A stretch of 64,000 bases of DNA, taken from NCBI RefSeq assembly GCF_900066015.1, contig NZ_LN890655.1, forward strand, positions 2,334,726 through 2,398,725, written 5' to 3'. Positions 7,457 to 14,907 of this stretch are shown here, one piece after another. Position 1 is the stretch's first letter, and the number at the start of each line of letters is the position of its first letter. The notes below the pieces were generated by a model. It did not search any database. It was given only the letters and a program-made list of their open reading frames with translations, and was not told where the DNA came from. Both the position numbers and the translations under genes were made by a program. Origin of the DNA: Candidatus Promineifilum breve (GTDB taxonomy: Bacteria; Chloroflexota; Anaerolineae; Promineifilales; Promineifilaceae).

Positions 7457-8671
7457 TTAGAACGTCGTCCGCGCCTGCTTACGGTTCGGCGTGTGCATCA
7501 GGAAGTCGCGGGCAAAGCGCTCGTTATAGGTGTCGATGAGCCGGTCGACGCGGGCCGCATCGGCCGAGGCCACCAGCAGCCCGGCGTGATATTCGCGGGG
7601 GATGCGCCAGACGATCTCCGGCTCGTCGTAGGCCGACAGGTCGGGCCACTGCTCGCGGGACAGACAGATGATCAGCCCGGCATACTCGGCGCGGTGTTCC
7701 GGTAGGGTGTATTCCTCGCCGCGCACCGATGCCAGCTCGATGCGTGCCGCTTCCTGCCACAAGGCCACGCCCGTGGCCGCCTCGACCATCCGGTCGATGT
7801 GGGCCCCGCCGACGCGGGCCGCCGTCTCCAGAAAGTAGAACTGCCCGTCGTGGTGGGCGCGGATGAACTCGGTGTGGGTGACGCCGCGCTCCAGGCCGAA
7901 GGCGCGGAAGACGTCGGCTGCCTGCCCGGTGGTGGCCGCGAACTCCTCGGAGTCGTGGGGCAGCAGGCGCGTGTTGAAGATGCCGCCGCCCTGGGTCACG
8001 CTCAGCGGCGGCGCGCCATAGCGGCTGCTGACGGCGAAGACCGGCCGGCCGCGCCACAGCAGCGCGTCGACGTGGTAGACGTCGCCGGGCACGAACTGCT
8101 CCAGCAGGAAATACGACTGCTGGTCGCCCAACTCGTCCAGCGCCCGCCAGACGGCCTCGCTATCGTGGAGCTTGCGGATGCCGACGGCCCCGGCCTCGAA
8201 GCGGGGCTTCAGCACCCACGGCGGCGGCACGGCGGCCATGTAGTCGCGCAGCTTGTCGTAGTTGAAGACGGCCGTGAAGGGGGGCACGCGAATGCCGTGG
8301 GCGGCGGCCTGGCCGCGCATCGCCAGCTTGTCGCGGAAGTAGCGGGCCTGGGTCTCGCCGATGCCCGGCAGGCGCAGATGCTCGCGCAACGAGGCGGCGG
8401 TGGCTACGTCGTAATCGTCGAGGGCCACAATGCGGTCGATGTCGGCGCCGCGGGCCAGATAGCTGACGGCGTGGGTGATGTTGGGCTGGGTGTGCAGATC
8501 GGGCATATTGAAATGCTGGGCGATGCTGTCCCACGGCCAGGGCTTGTCGCCGTACTTCTCGGCCGTGACGAGGATGACCCGCGCCCCCTGCCGGGCGCAC
8601 TCCTCGATGAAAGGCATGCCCTTATATTCGCTGGCGAGGCAGAGGATGGTGATCGGCCGCTGGTTGGTCAT
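7457..8671 (-). CDS. ATP-grasp domain protein
   Basis: The 404-residue protein has a Rossmann-like N-terminal domain (ITILCLASEYKG). It is followed by an ATP-grasp fold: PPWVLKPRFEAGAVGI (ATP-binding Lys), FLLEQFVPGDVYHVDAL, and the metal-binding EFIRAHHDGQFYFLETAARVGG. ATP-grasp enzymes form amide or thioester bonds through an acyl-phosphate; the substrate here is not predictable. Start ATG 8671 (MTNQRPITIL) follows AGGAGCAGCGCC. The upstream ATG at 8722 would add 17 poorly conserved residues. It is last in a run with two ribbon-helix-helix genes on the same strand. Confidence 0.85.
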   Translation of the reverse strand: MTNQRPITILCLASEYKGMPFIEECARQGARVILVTAEKYGDKPWPWDSIAQHFNMPDLHTQPNITHAVSYLARGADIDRIVALDDYDVATAASLREHLRLPGIGETQARYFRDKLAMRGQAAAHGIRVPPFTAVFNYDKLRDYMAAVPPPWVLKPRFEAGAVGIRKLHDSEAVWRALDELGDQQSYFLLEQFVPGDVYHVDALLWRGRPVFAVSSRYGAPPLSVTQGGGIFNTRLLPHDSEEFAATTGQAADVFRAFGLERGVTHTEFIRAHHDGQFYFLETAARVGGAHIDRMVEAATGVALWQEAARIELASVRGEEYTLPEHRAEYAGLIICLSREQWPDLSAYDEPEIVWRIPREYHAGLLVASADAARVDRLIDTYNERFARDFLMHTPNRKQARTTF

Positions 8672-8725
8672 GGCGCTGCTCCTGAGTGAAGAATGGGCGG
8701 ATTCTACTGCAAATTCAGACAACGC

Positions 8726-8995
8726 TCAATTCAATCGACTATTGTCCGGGCCGTCCTCTTCGTCCCACTTTCGCGGCGCAAGCCAGTTGTCATCATCTTC
8801 GTCATTGGCCGACCACAAGAGGTAAGCGTTGGCTTCGTCTTCGGCGGTTAGCTCTTTGGGATAGTGAAACCGCAGCGCGTGGGCGATCGCCGTCGTCACG
8901 TAGACGTTCCGGCTAACACCGAGTTTGGCCGCCATCGCATCAACTTCCTCTAACAATGATTCCTCGATCTCAAATTTGACGATTGTTTTTGTCAT
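8726..8995 (-). CDS. Small ribbon-helix-helix-like protein
   Basis: The 89-residue protein begins MTKTIVKFEIEESLLEEVDA, followed by AKLGVSRNVYVTTAIAHAL, a CopG/ParD-like pattern. Its tail is very acidic (SANDEDDDNWL, DEEDGPD). ATG 8995 is preferred because of the upstream GAAGGT. It begins 11 bp after the stop of another ribbon-helix-helix gene and no toxin gene lies next to it. It may be an orphan antitoxin or a small regulator. Confidence 0.65.
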   Translation of the reverse strand: MTKTIVKFEIEESLLEEVDAMAAKLGVSRNVYVTTAIAHALRFHYPKELTAEDEANAYLLWSANDEDDDNWLAPRKWDEEDGPDNSRLN

Positions 8996-9006
8996 CAGTG
9001 ACCTTC

Positions 9007-9261
9007 TTACTTCGCCGTGTTCCATTCATCCCCCCAATCCTGAATACCCAGCCAGGCTTCCACTTCTTCATCGTCAGGTGGTAACAGCCGATAGCCCTCC
9101 GCGTCTTGGCGTTCCAATTCACGCCAACGGCGCGCCCAAAGTTCCCGTTCCAGCAACTCACGAATGAAGGCCGAGCGGGTAGTATCCAGCTCGGCTACCA
9201 ATTCATCGACTTGTTCCAGCAAGCCTTCATCAAGCGTCACCTGGATTGTCTTTAACACCAT
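9007..9261 (-). CDS. Ribbon-helix-helix antitoxin-like protein without adjacent toxin
   Basis: The 84-residue protein starts MVLKTIQVTLDEGLLEQVDE, followed by LDTTRSAFIRELLERELWARRW, a well-formed ribbon-helix-helix domain. An acidic tail (PPDDEEVEAWLGIQDWGDEW) follows. Such proteins normally precede a MazF or ParE toxin, but the next gene is a second ribbon-helix-helix protein and then an ATP-grasp enzyme. It is thus a candidate orphan antitoxin. Confidence 0.8.
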   Translation of the reverse strand: MVLKTIQVTLDEGLLEQVDELVAELDTTRSAFIRELLERELWARRWRELERQDAEGYRLLPPDDEEVEAWLGIQDWGDEWNTAK

Positions 9262-9296
9262 GTGCCATATTGCGAACGTGCATCATTATCCACGTT

Positions 9297-10067
9297 TCAC
9301 CCCACATTACCCTGTGTATCAATACCCTCTTTCAAACGATAAAGGTGTTTGTTCCCTTGTTTGCCCAATAACTCGAGCAAACCCATCGCCCGTAACGCAT
9401 ACGTCGCCTTGCCCGCCAGATGGCCGTTCCAGCCCTTCACCTTCGCCAGATCGGCGTTGCTGAACGGCTCCGGCAGGGGCGGCAGCAGGGCCAGATAATC
9501 GGCCGGCGGCCCGAAGACGGCCGACGCGCTGACCCCCAATAGTCGCCGGTCGACCAAACTCCACCGGCCGCGCCGCCAACTGCCCAAACCGTCGTCGCGC
9601 CACACCTGCTCCTCGCGGATGAGCAGCACTTCCACGGTCAGGTTGGGATGGGCAACCAGGTCGGGCACACGCACCAGTTCGCTGAAGATGTCGTGGACGG
9701 CGGCGTGGATGGGCGACTTGCGGCGGGAGATCGGCCGCCCGGCGGCGTCCTCGCGTACGATCCAGCGCTCGCCCGGCAGCGGGTGGACGAGGTGGATGCG
9801 CCGGCCGTCATCCAGCAGCCGGCGCAACTTCGGCCGCAGGGCATAGAGGTGGCGCGTCTGAATCTCGATCAGCAGGTCGTCGCGCCGGATGTCGATGACG
9901 TAGCGGCCGAGGCGAGCCTCGAACTGGTCGCCCGGCTGGGCCAGGTGGGCCTTCAGCGCGGCGTGGAGGGAGCGTTCGGTGAGTTGGCCGATACCATTTG
10001 AGTGCGACGCACCTTCTGAGGTGCGTTGCACTTCTCCGCCGAACTCCTCAGCCACGGCTTTCGTCAT
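9297..10067 (-). CDS. Uncharacterised protein with PD-(D/E)XK nuclease-like core
   Basis: The function is not recognised. The 256-residue protein has a segment at about 50-75, FEARLGRYVIDIRRDD then LLIEIQTRHL, whose D...EIQ pattern looks like a PD-(D/E)XK metal site. Two helices with LRRLLDDGRRIHLVHPLP follow. The C-terminal 60 residues (FSNADLAKVKGWNGHLAGKATYALRAMGLLELL) resemble a winged helix. It has no signal peptide. It could be a DNA-binding nuclease, but no family is assigned. It is followed downstream on the same strand by the ribbon-helix-helix genes. Confidence 0.65.
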   Translation of the reverse strand: MTKAVAEEFGGEVQRTSEGASHSNGIGQLTERSLHAALKAHLAQPGDQFEARLGRYVIDIRRDDLLIEIQTRHLYALRPKLRRLLDDGRRIHLVHPLPGERWIVREDAAGRPISRRKSPIHAAVHDIFSELVRVPDLVAHPNLTVEVLLIREEQVWRDDGLGSWRRGRWSLVDRRLLGVSASAVFGPPADYLALLPPLPEPFSNADLAKVKGWNGHLAGKATYALRAMGLLELLGKQGNKHLYRLKEGIDTQGNVG

Positions 10068-10117
10068 TATTCAATTGTAAGGGACGGGAGGGGAAAATGC
10101 ATGAACGCGGATGAAAC

Positions 10118-10348
10118 TCAATCCGGAATGACCAGTGGTAGGGTGCGTTCGCGAACGGCTTCGGCGGCGTAATGGAGGGCCTCGCGGATGTCATCCCTTT
10201 CTAAATCGGGATAGGCGTCTAGGATTTCTTCGACCGTCATGTCGTTGGCTACCATGCCGACGATGGTGGCGACTGGGATGCGTAGGCCGCGGATGCAGGG
10301 GACACCGCCCATCTGTTTGGAATTGATTGTGATGCGCTCGGAATTCAT
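10118..10348 (-). CDS. DUF433 family protein, orphan
   Basis: The 76-residue protein has the DUF433 pattern: MNSERITINSKQMGG, then VPCIRGLRIPVATIV, then ILDAYPDLERDDIREALHYAAE. DUF433 proteins usually serve as antitoxins paired with a PIN-type or DUF5615 toxin. Here the next gene on the strand is a nuclease-like protein 50 bp away, and no small toxin is seen. A TATAAT at 10394-10389 (minus strand) lies 40 bases before ATG 10348. A longer frame reaching 10513 overlaps dapB and is rejected. Confidence 0.85.
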   Translation of the reverse strand: MNSERITINSKQMGGVPCIRGLRIPVATIVGMVANDMTVEEILDAYPDLERDDIREALHYAAEAVRERTLPLVIPD

Positions 10349-10427
10349 TATTGCTTTTCCCAGTCGCCTACTTTCGTCACTGTTATCGATTATAACATAG
10401 CCGCCCAGCCAATTGTTAACCAGCCTA

Positions 10428-11231
10428 CTAAATCTCCAGCACACTATCCAACCCCCGCCGAACCCCCATAAACGACCCCACCTTACCAATCGCCAGCAGC
10501 GCCCCGTCCACATACGGCTCCGCGCTATTGCCGGAGTCGTGGCGGAGGGTCAGCGTTTGGTCGGTCATGCCGAAGATGATCTCGACCGAGATGGTGTAAC
10601 CGGGCAGCCGGATGGAATGCACCTGCGACCCGGCGAGGCGCGCGCCGCGTGTCTCCACCAGACCCTGCGTTTCGTCCAACGGCACGGTCAGTGCGGACGG
10701 GCGGATGCGGGCCAGGCGCGCGGCCAATTCGCGCGCGGTGCCGCTGGGGGCATCTTTCTTGCCGTCGCTGGCGTAGTCGATGATCTCCCACTGGGGGATC
10801 AACCGGGCGGCCATCTCGGCGAACTTCATCAGCAGGACGGCCGTCAGCGCGAAATTGCCCACGGCCAGCACGCCACGGCCGCGTGCTTCGGCGGTGGCGG
10901 CGATCTCGGCGTAATCGGCGTCGGTCAACCCCGACGTGCCGATCACGACGTTGGCCCCGCGCTCCAGCGCCGCCAGGACGTTGGCTTTGGCTACGTCGGG
11001 CTTGGTGTACTCGAAGAAGACGTCACAGGGGTGGGCGGCCAGCGCTGCCTCAGCCGTGGCATAGATCGGGCCGGTCAGGCGCGGTTCGGCCAACACCTCG
11101 CCCAGGCTGCGCCCCGCGTGCGTGCGCGAGACGGCGGCAACGAGTTCGATATCTTCGGTTTGGGCAATGGCGCGGGCCAGCGCCGACCCGGCCCAGCCGG
11201 TCGCGCCGGCCAAACAGAGTTGAATCGTCAT
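10428..11231 (-). CDS. dapB: 4-hydroxy-tetrahydrodipicolinate reductase (DapB), active-site variant
   Basis: DapB reduces 4-hydroxy-tetrahydrodipicolinate with NAD(P)H in lysine and diaminopimelate synthesis. The 267-residue protein has the dinucleotide loop GATGWAG (9-15), GTSGLTD and KKDAPSGTA (158-166). The E. coli catalytic stretch HHRHK before DAPSGTA is here ASDGK (154-158). The catalytic His pair is thus replaced, while the substrate-binding Lys is kept. It may be a divergent but real DapB, or a DapB-like reductase with another substrate; the rest of the fold and the length are normal. It is a single gene with no lysine-pathway neighbours. Confidence 0.85.
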   Translation of the reverse strand: MTIQLCLAGATGWAGSALARAIAQTEDIELVAAVSRTHAGRSLGEVLAEPRLTGPIYATAEAALAAHPCDVFFEYTKPDVAKANVLAALERGANVVIGTSGLTDADYAEIAATAEARGRGVLAVGNFALTAVLLMKFAEMAARLIPQWEIIDYASDGKKDAPSGTARELAARLARIRPSALTVPLDETQGLVETRGARLAGSQVHSIRLPGYTISVEIIFGMTDQTLTLRHDSGNSAEPYVDGALLAIGKVGSFMGVRRGLDSVLEI

Positions 11232-11324
11232 AGTTCCTCGTGGATCAGTTTGAGCAAGGATTGCTTTCGCCTTAGTAATGACTTAATTGAGCAGTGGCAT
11301 GATTTGAATAACGATATTAATATA

Positions 11325-11353
11325 TTGACAAACGATAAATAATCTACTACGAT
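11325..11353 (+). promoter_or_regulatory. Promoter of the DUF2975/XRE pair
   Basis: TTGACA (11325-11330) and TACGAT (11348-11353) are exactly 17 bases apart. The start codon at 11360 is only six bases after the -10 box, so the transcript would begin at or next to the ATG. Confidence 0.75.
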
Positions 11354-11359
11354 ACTTCT

Positions 11360-11836
11360 ATGAAACGAGGTTCAACGCTTTTTCTAAAAGTAGTTCTCAT
11401 CCTAATCGGAGTCGTAACCCTTGTCGGTCTTATCTGGTTTCCCCAAACCGAAGGGAGAGCCACGAATTTGGATCTAATCAGTATTTATAAAGATCCGTTT
11501 ATTATCTACATTTATATGGCCTCGATCCCGTTTTTTGTTGGGTTATTCCAGGCATTCAAATTATTAAACCTCATTGATGCCAATAAAGCGTTTACCCAGG
11601 ATGCTGTTCATACCCTAAAGATGATGAAATTGGCTTCCCTTACTCTTATTGGCTTTATTGCCCTAGCAATGCTTTACATTCGTTTCTTTGTGCATGGTGA
11701 TGATCCGGCAGGTCCGACGGCCCTTGGAATAATTATCAGTTTCGCTTCAATTGTCATTGCAACTGCTGCTGCCATCTTTCAAAGAGTTCTCCAAAACGCG
11801 GTAGACATGAAATCAGAAAATGATTTAACCGTATGA
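11360..11836 (+). CDS. DUF2975 membrane protein
   Basis: The 158-residue protein has four predicted membrane segments, at about 8-27, 48-68, 90-110 and 122-143. The core FKLLNLIDANKAFTQDAVHTLKMMK matches DUF2975 proteins. They are usually encoded immediately before a small Cro/CI-type regulator, as here. Their function is unknown; a sensory or signal-passing membrane role is an inference. The gene is clearly AT-richer than its neighbours and uses codons such as TTA, ATA and AAA that are rare nearby. This suggests transfer, possibly from a Bacillota-like source. Confidence 0.85.
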   Translation: MKRGSTLFLKVVLILIGVVTLVGLIWFPQTEGRATNLDLISIYKDPFIIYIYMASIPFFVGLFQAFKLLNLIDANKAFTQDAVHTLKMMKLASLTLIGFIALAMLYIRFFVHGDDPAGPTALGIIISFASIVIATAAAIFQRVLQNAVDMKSENDLTV

Positions 11837-11845
11837 GTGATGTTT

Positions 11846-12073
11846 ATGGCGATAATAATAAACATTGACGTGATGTTGGCCAAACGGAAAATGAGTGTCA
11901 CCGAACTTACCGAAAAGGTGGGTATCACCATGGCCAATCTATCAATATTAAAAAATGGAAAAGCCAAGGCGATTCGTTTCTCGACCCTGGAGGCAATTTG
12001 CCGAGCTTTAGATTGTCAACCGGGAGATATTCTGGAATACAAAAATGAGGCGAGCGCCGGTACGGATGCATAG
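11846..12073 (+). CDS. Small XRE-family (Cro/CI) transcriptional regulator
   Basis: This 75-residue helix-turn-helix protein (MAIIINIDVMLAKRKMSV, then TITMANLSILKNGKAKAIRF, then LEAICRALDCQPGDILEY) is the standard partner of DUF2975 membrane proteins. The chosen ATG 11846 gives the usual MAIIINID start; GTG 11837 and ATG 11840 are also in frame. The gene begins directly after the DUF2975 stop, so they form one transcript. It shares the low GC of its partner. Confidence 0.88.
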   Translation: MAIIINIDVMLAKRKMSVTELTEKVGITMANLSILKNGKAKAIRFSTLEAICRALDCQPGDILEYKNEASAGTDA

Positions 12074-12105
12074 TCCTGGAGATAGATATACTCTACCCAA
12101 TCCTT

Positions 12106-12903
12106 TCACCCAAGCTGTATCTCCAAAAACCCCATCAATTCCCCATGAAACACCTCGGCCGCATCCAAATTCGGCGCATGTTTGGTGTCGGGAACGATAA
12201 CCAGCCGCGCCAACGGCTCTTCCTTCGCCCACAGCGGCATGGCCTTGCGGATGTTGCCCGTCCGATCCAGGTCCCCCAGGATGAGTAGCAGCGGCTTGTT
12301 GATCCGGTAGCCCGGCTCGTAGTGCAGGCAGTCCGTGGCGGCCATCATGATCTGGATGAATTCATCCTTGCTCAACTTGTTCATGGCCGAGTGCAGGGGT
12401 TCTTGGGCGGCGGCCGACGACGTGGTCGCCGCCAGGGATTGATTGACGAGCATGTCGTGCGGATAAAACTTGAGAATGGGCCGGGCCGACTTGACCAGCA
12501 GGGATTCCCAGCGGGTGAGCTTCTGGAAGTTCCAGGTGCAATCGACGCATACCATACAGCGAACCCGTTCGGGATGATGAAAGACGAGTTCCTGATGCAG
12601 GTTGCCGCCCAAGGAATGGCCCACGAAGGCGGCCTGGCGCGCGTCGACGGTATCGAGGATGGCGACCAGGCGCTCGACCGCGCCGGCCACGGAGAAATCG
12701 GCCGGGCGCGAGAGACCGTGGCCGGGCACGTCCCAGGTGAGCACGCGGTAGTGGCCGGCCAGGATCGTCACCGTGGCGTCCCACTCGTGATGGTCAATGG
12801 TGGCCCCGTGCGTCAGGACGACCAGCGGCGCGCCCTCTGGGCCGCTTAGCCAATAGTGGGTCGAACTGCCTGCGCTCGTCAGAACGTACGACTGCATCTG
12901 CAT
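12106..12903 (-). CDS. Alpha/beta hydrolase
   Basis: The 265-residue protein has the alpha/beta-hydrolase layout: oxyanion-hole LTHGATIDHHEWD, the nucleophile elbow GHSLGG, a late acid in LLILGDLDRTG and the His in PDTKHAPNLDAAEVF. No signal peptide is present, so it is probably cytoplasmic. The substrate is not predictable. ATG 12903 is taken as the start; ATG 12897 two codons later is possible. The frame reaching 12996 overlaps the next gene. It lies 31 bp from the FAD oxidoreductase gene on the same strand. Confidence 0.83.
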   Translation of the reverse strand: MQMQSYVLTSAGSSTHYWLSGPEGAPLVVLTHGATIDHHEWDATVTILAGHYRVLTWDVPGHGLSRPADFSVAGAVERLVAILDTVDARQAAFVGHSLGGNLHQELVFHHPERVRCMVCVDCTWNFQKLTRWESLLVKSARPILKFYPHDMLVNQSLAATTSSAAAQEPLHSAMNKLSKDEFIQIMMAATDCLHYEPGYRINKPLLLILGDLDRTGNIRKAMPLWAKEEPLARLVIVPDTKHAPNLDAAEVFHGELMGFLEIQLG

Positions 12904-12934
12904 GACGGCTATCCCCGAATCAATCTCTTGTAGA

Positions 12935-14320
12935 CTACAACTGCCCCGTCGTCGGATCCCAACTATCCAACAACGCCCGATAGGCCGGGTCATCATAGCG
13001 GCTCAAGGCCATCGCCGCCGCATACCCCGGCAAAGCGCTCCCGGCGATATGCCCCGCCAACAAATCGGCCCCCGCCTGCGAGGCCATAATGCCATAGCCC
13101 GACAGCGCCCCGAAGATATAGGCTCCCGCGACCGGCAGCGGCCCGATGAGCGGCCGATTCTCCTGCGTCTTGCAATAGTAGCCGCCATCGACGTAGGGCC
13201 GGCCGAAGTTCCCGGCGTAGGCGGCCAGGCCGGGAACCATGCGGCCCAGCCCGCGCACGACCACCTCGGCGTACTCCGGCTCGAAGCGCGTGGGCCAGAC
13301 GGCCGGGGTCTGCTTCACGTCGTAGGTCCACAGCAGCAGCAGCGTCGTCGCCCCCGGCCCGCCCTCCGGCCGGAAGTGGACGCCGGCCGGGAATGGCTCG
13401 GTCAGCCAGCGCGTCTCCTCGGCCGCGGCCAGTTCGTCGCGCTCCTCGTCGGCCCAGGGCAGCGTCACCGGGTCGCTCCAGATGAGCAGCGGCGCGTCGC
13501 GCGGCACAATGCCCAGCGGGTCGTTGATCGCCACCTTGCCATGTAGCTCGTTGAACACCGGCAGCTCCACGCCCAGTAGTTCCCCCACCTTATCCACCAG
13601 CGGCCCGGCGGCGTTGACGAAGACGCGCGTCTGGATCGTGTGCTCCTGCTCTCCGGCGCGCACGGTCACGCTGTTCACCCGGCCGCCGGTCGTGTCGATG
13701 GCCGTCACCCGGCCATTGACCAGCCGCGCGCCGTGGCGCTTGGCCTCCTCCAGCAGCCACATGCCCAACTGTTGGGCACTGAGCCAGCCGCAGCGGCGCG
13801 GGTGGAGCATGGCAATGGCCTCGGGCGTGACGAACGGCAGCCGGGCCTGAATCAGCGCCGGGTCGAGTACCAGGTCGGCCCCGCCCAGGTGCGGCGCGTA
13901 CCCCTCGCTGATGTGGGGCGGGAAGGGTGGGTCGGCGGGCAGGCCACGGTGGACGCGCAACTCGCCCGCGCCCAGCCGTTCCGACTCCTCGGCCGACCGT
14001 TGGTAGCGTTCGGCCGTGGCCGCGTCGGCGGTCAGGAAGACGTAGCCGCGCCGGTTCAGGTGGAAGACGTTGCCGCTCTGGTCGGCCAATTCTTCCAGCA
14101 GGTCGATGCTGCGGTTCATAAAGCGCACCATCGCGTCGCCGGGGCCAGGCCACCAGTTGCGGTACGCTTCGGTCGATTTGTCGCTGGTCAGCATGAGCGG
14201 CGCGCCCTCTTCGATGAGCAGTACGTCGCGGATGCCGTGGCGCGCGGCCAGATGGTAGGCGGCGGAGATACCGGCAATACCCGCGCCGCAGATCACGATG
14301 TCGGCTGATGTGGGGAGCAT
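12935..14320 (-). CDS. FAD-dependent oxidoreductase (DAO / sarcosine oxidase beta-like)
   Basis: The 461-residue protein starts MLPTSADIVICGAGIAGISAAYHLA, a Rossmann FAD site (GxGxxG at about 10-15), followed by LLIEEGAP. Later segments are VFVNAAGPLVDKVG and the C-terminal GPLPVAGAYIFGALSGYGIMASQAG; both are typical of D-amino-acid or sarcosine-oxidase-type flavoproteins. It probably oxidises a secondary or primary amine; the exact substrate is unknown. Start ATG 14320 is preferred to 14356, because the upstream residues do not fit the family. Confidence 0.85.
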   Translation of the reverse strand: MLPTSADIVICGAGIAGISAAYHLAARHGIRDVLLIEEGAPLMLTSDKSTEAYRNWWPGPGDAMVRFMNRSIDLLEELADQSGNVFHLNRRGYVFLTADAATAERYQRSAEESERLGAGELRVHRGLPADPPFPPHISEGYAPHLGGADLVLDPALIQARLPFVTPEAIAMLHPRRCGWLSAQQLGMWLLEEAKRHGARLVNGRVTAIDTTGGRVNSVTVRAGEQEHTIQTRVFVNAAGPLVDKVGELLGVELPVFNELHGKVAINDPLGIVPRDAPLLIWSDPVTLPWADEERDELAAAEETRWLTEPFPAGVHFRPEGGPGATTLLLLWTYDVKQTPAVWPTRFEPEYAEVVVRGLGRMVPGLAAYAGNFGRPYVDGGYYCKTQENRPLIGPLPVAGAYIFGALSGYGIMASQAGADLLAGHIAGSALPGYAAAMALSRYDDPAYRALLDSWDPTTGQL

Positions 14321-14402
14321 GAGGCTGATTTTTAACGCATAGTGGCGCAGACGCAAAGAAGATGGTTAGCGGCCATCGGCGATCAGCTTCAGCTTCAATT
14401 GT

Positions 14403-14535
14403 TTACTTGACTGTGGTTAAATGAGGGTATTTACCGATGCGGCCGTCAGATGAGATGAGTGAACAGTTGAAATATCTGGCCGTAGCAACGATCAATTGGT
14501 CGGCAGGATCAGATATGGGTATCGAGTACAATCAT
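14403..14535 (-). pseudogene. PIN-domain (VapC-type) toxin with internal deletion
   Basis: The minus strand from 14535 reads ATG and then IVLDTHI, the start of a PIN toxin. It jumps directly, with a one-base frame change, into DPADQLIVATARYFNC then SLISSDGRIGKYPHLTTVK and a stop at 14403-14405. Those are the normal first 8 and last 35 residues of a VapC toxin; roughly 80 middle residues are missing. The start overlaps the antitoxin stop (ATGA), as in intact pairs. The toxin must be dead. Confidence 0.85.
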
Positions 14536-14756
14536 TGAAGCGCTTCCCACTCATCTTCAAGCAGGCTTGTAAACGGATCGGCAAAGAAGTAGGCCGTTCC
14601 TTGTAGCGGATAGCGGTCTGCTACTTCAGCCGAGAACTCGGCAAGGACGATCACTTCGACGCTCTCACCAGCGCGAAAAGGACCGCGCAGTAATAATTCG
14701 CCATCTTGCCTTATGATTGTTTTGATCCGAAAGGCTTGAGTTGTGTCTATTACCAT
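14532..14756 (-). CDS. Antitoxin-like small protein, partner of the deleted PIN toxin
   Basis: The 74-residue protein (MVIDTTQAFRIKTIIRQDGE, then LLLRGPFRAGESVEVIVLAE) ends with an acidic helix (TSLLEDEWEALQ). It ends in ATGA overlapping the start of a PIN toxin remnant, so it is read as the antitoxin of a former VapBC-like pair. It remains open although the toxin is broken. A TATAAT at 14768-14763 (minus strand) lies six bases before the ATG. Confidence 0.75.
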   Translation of the reverse strand: MVIDTTQAFRIKTIIRQDGELLLRGPFRAGESVEVIVLAEFSAEVADRYPLQGTAYFFADPFTSLLEDEWEALQ

Positions 14757-14762
14757 GGCCCT

Positions 14763-14768
14763 ATTATA
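14763..14768 (-). promoter_or_regulatory. -10 box immediately before the antitoxin ATG
   Basis: TATAAT on the minus strand is six bases upstream of ATG 14756, implying a leaderless message. No good -35 is seen. Confidence 0.5.
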
Positions 14769-14865
14769 AACCATCTGAAGGCTGTGTGATCGCCTGCAAT
14801 GATTAAAATGATCACTGTTATCCTAATTTGGTCGGCTGTTCCTTTTATTCGCCAGGATTGAAAGG

Positions 14866-14902
14866 TTATTCGCCTAAAAATAGGCTATAATTAGGCAAAT
14901 AA
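14866..14902 (+). promoter_or_regulatory. Promoter with inverted-repeat operator of the Fic gene
   Basis: TATAAT (14886-14891) is flanked by TTATTCGCCTAA (14866-14877) and TTAGGCAAATAA (14891-14902), which are inverted copies with one mismatch. A third half-copy TTATTCGCC lies about 20 bp upstream, near 14845. The layout suggests repression by a dimeric regulator, perhaps by the Fic protein through its C-terminal helix-turn-helix. Confidence 0.6.
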
Positions 14903-14907
14903 TCACC

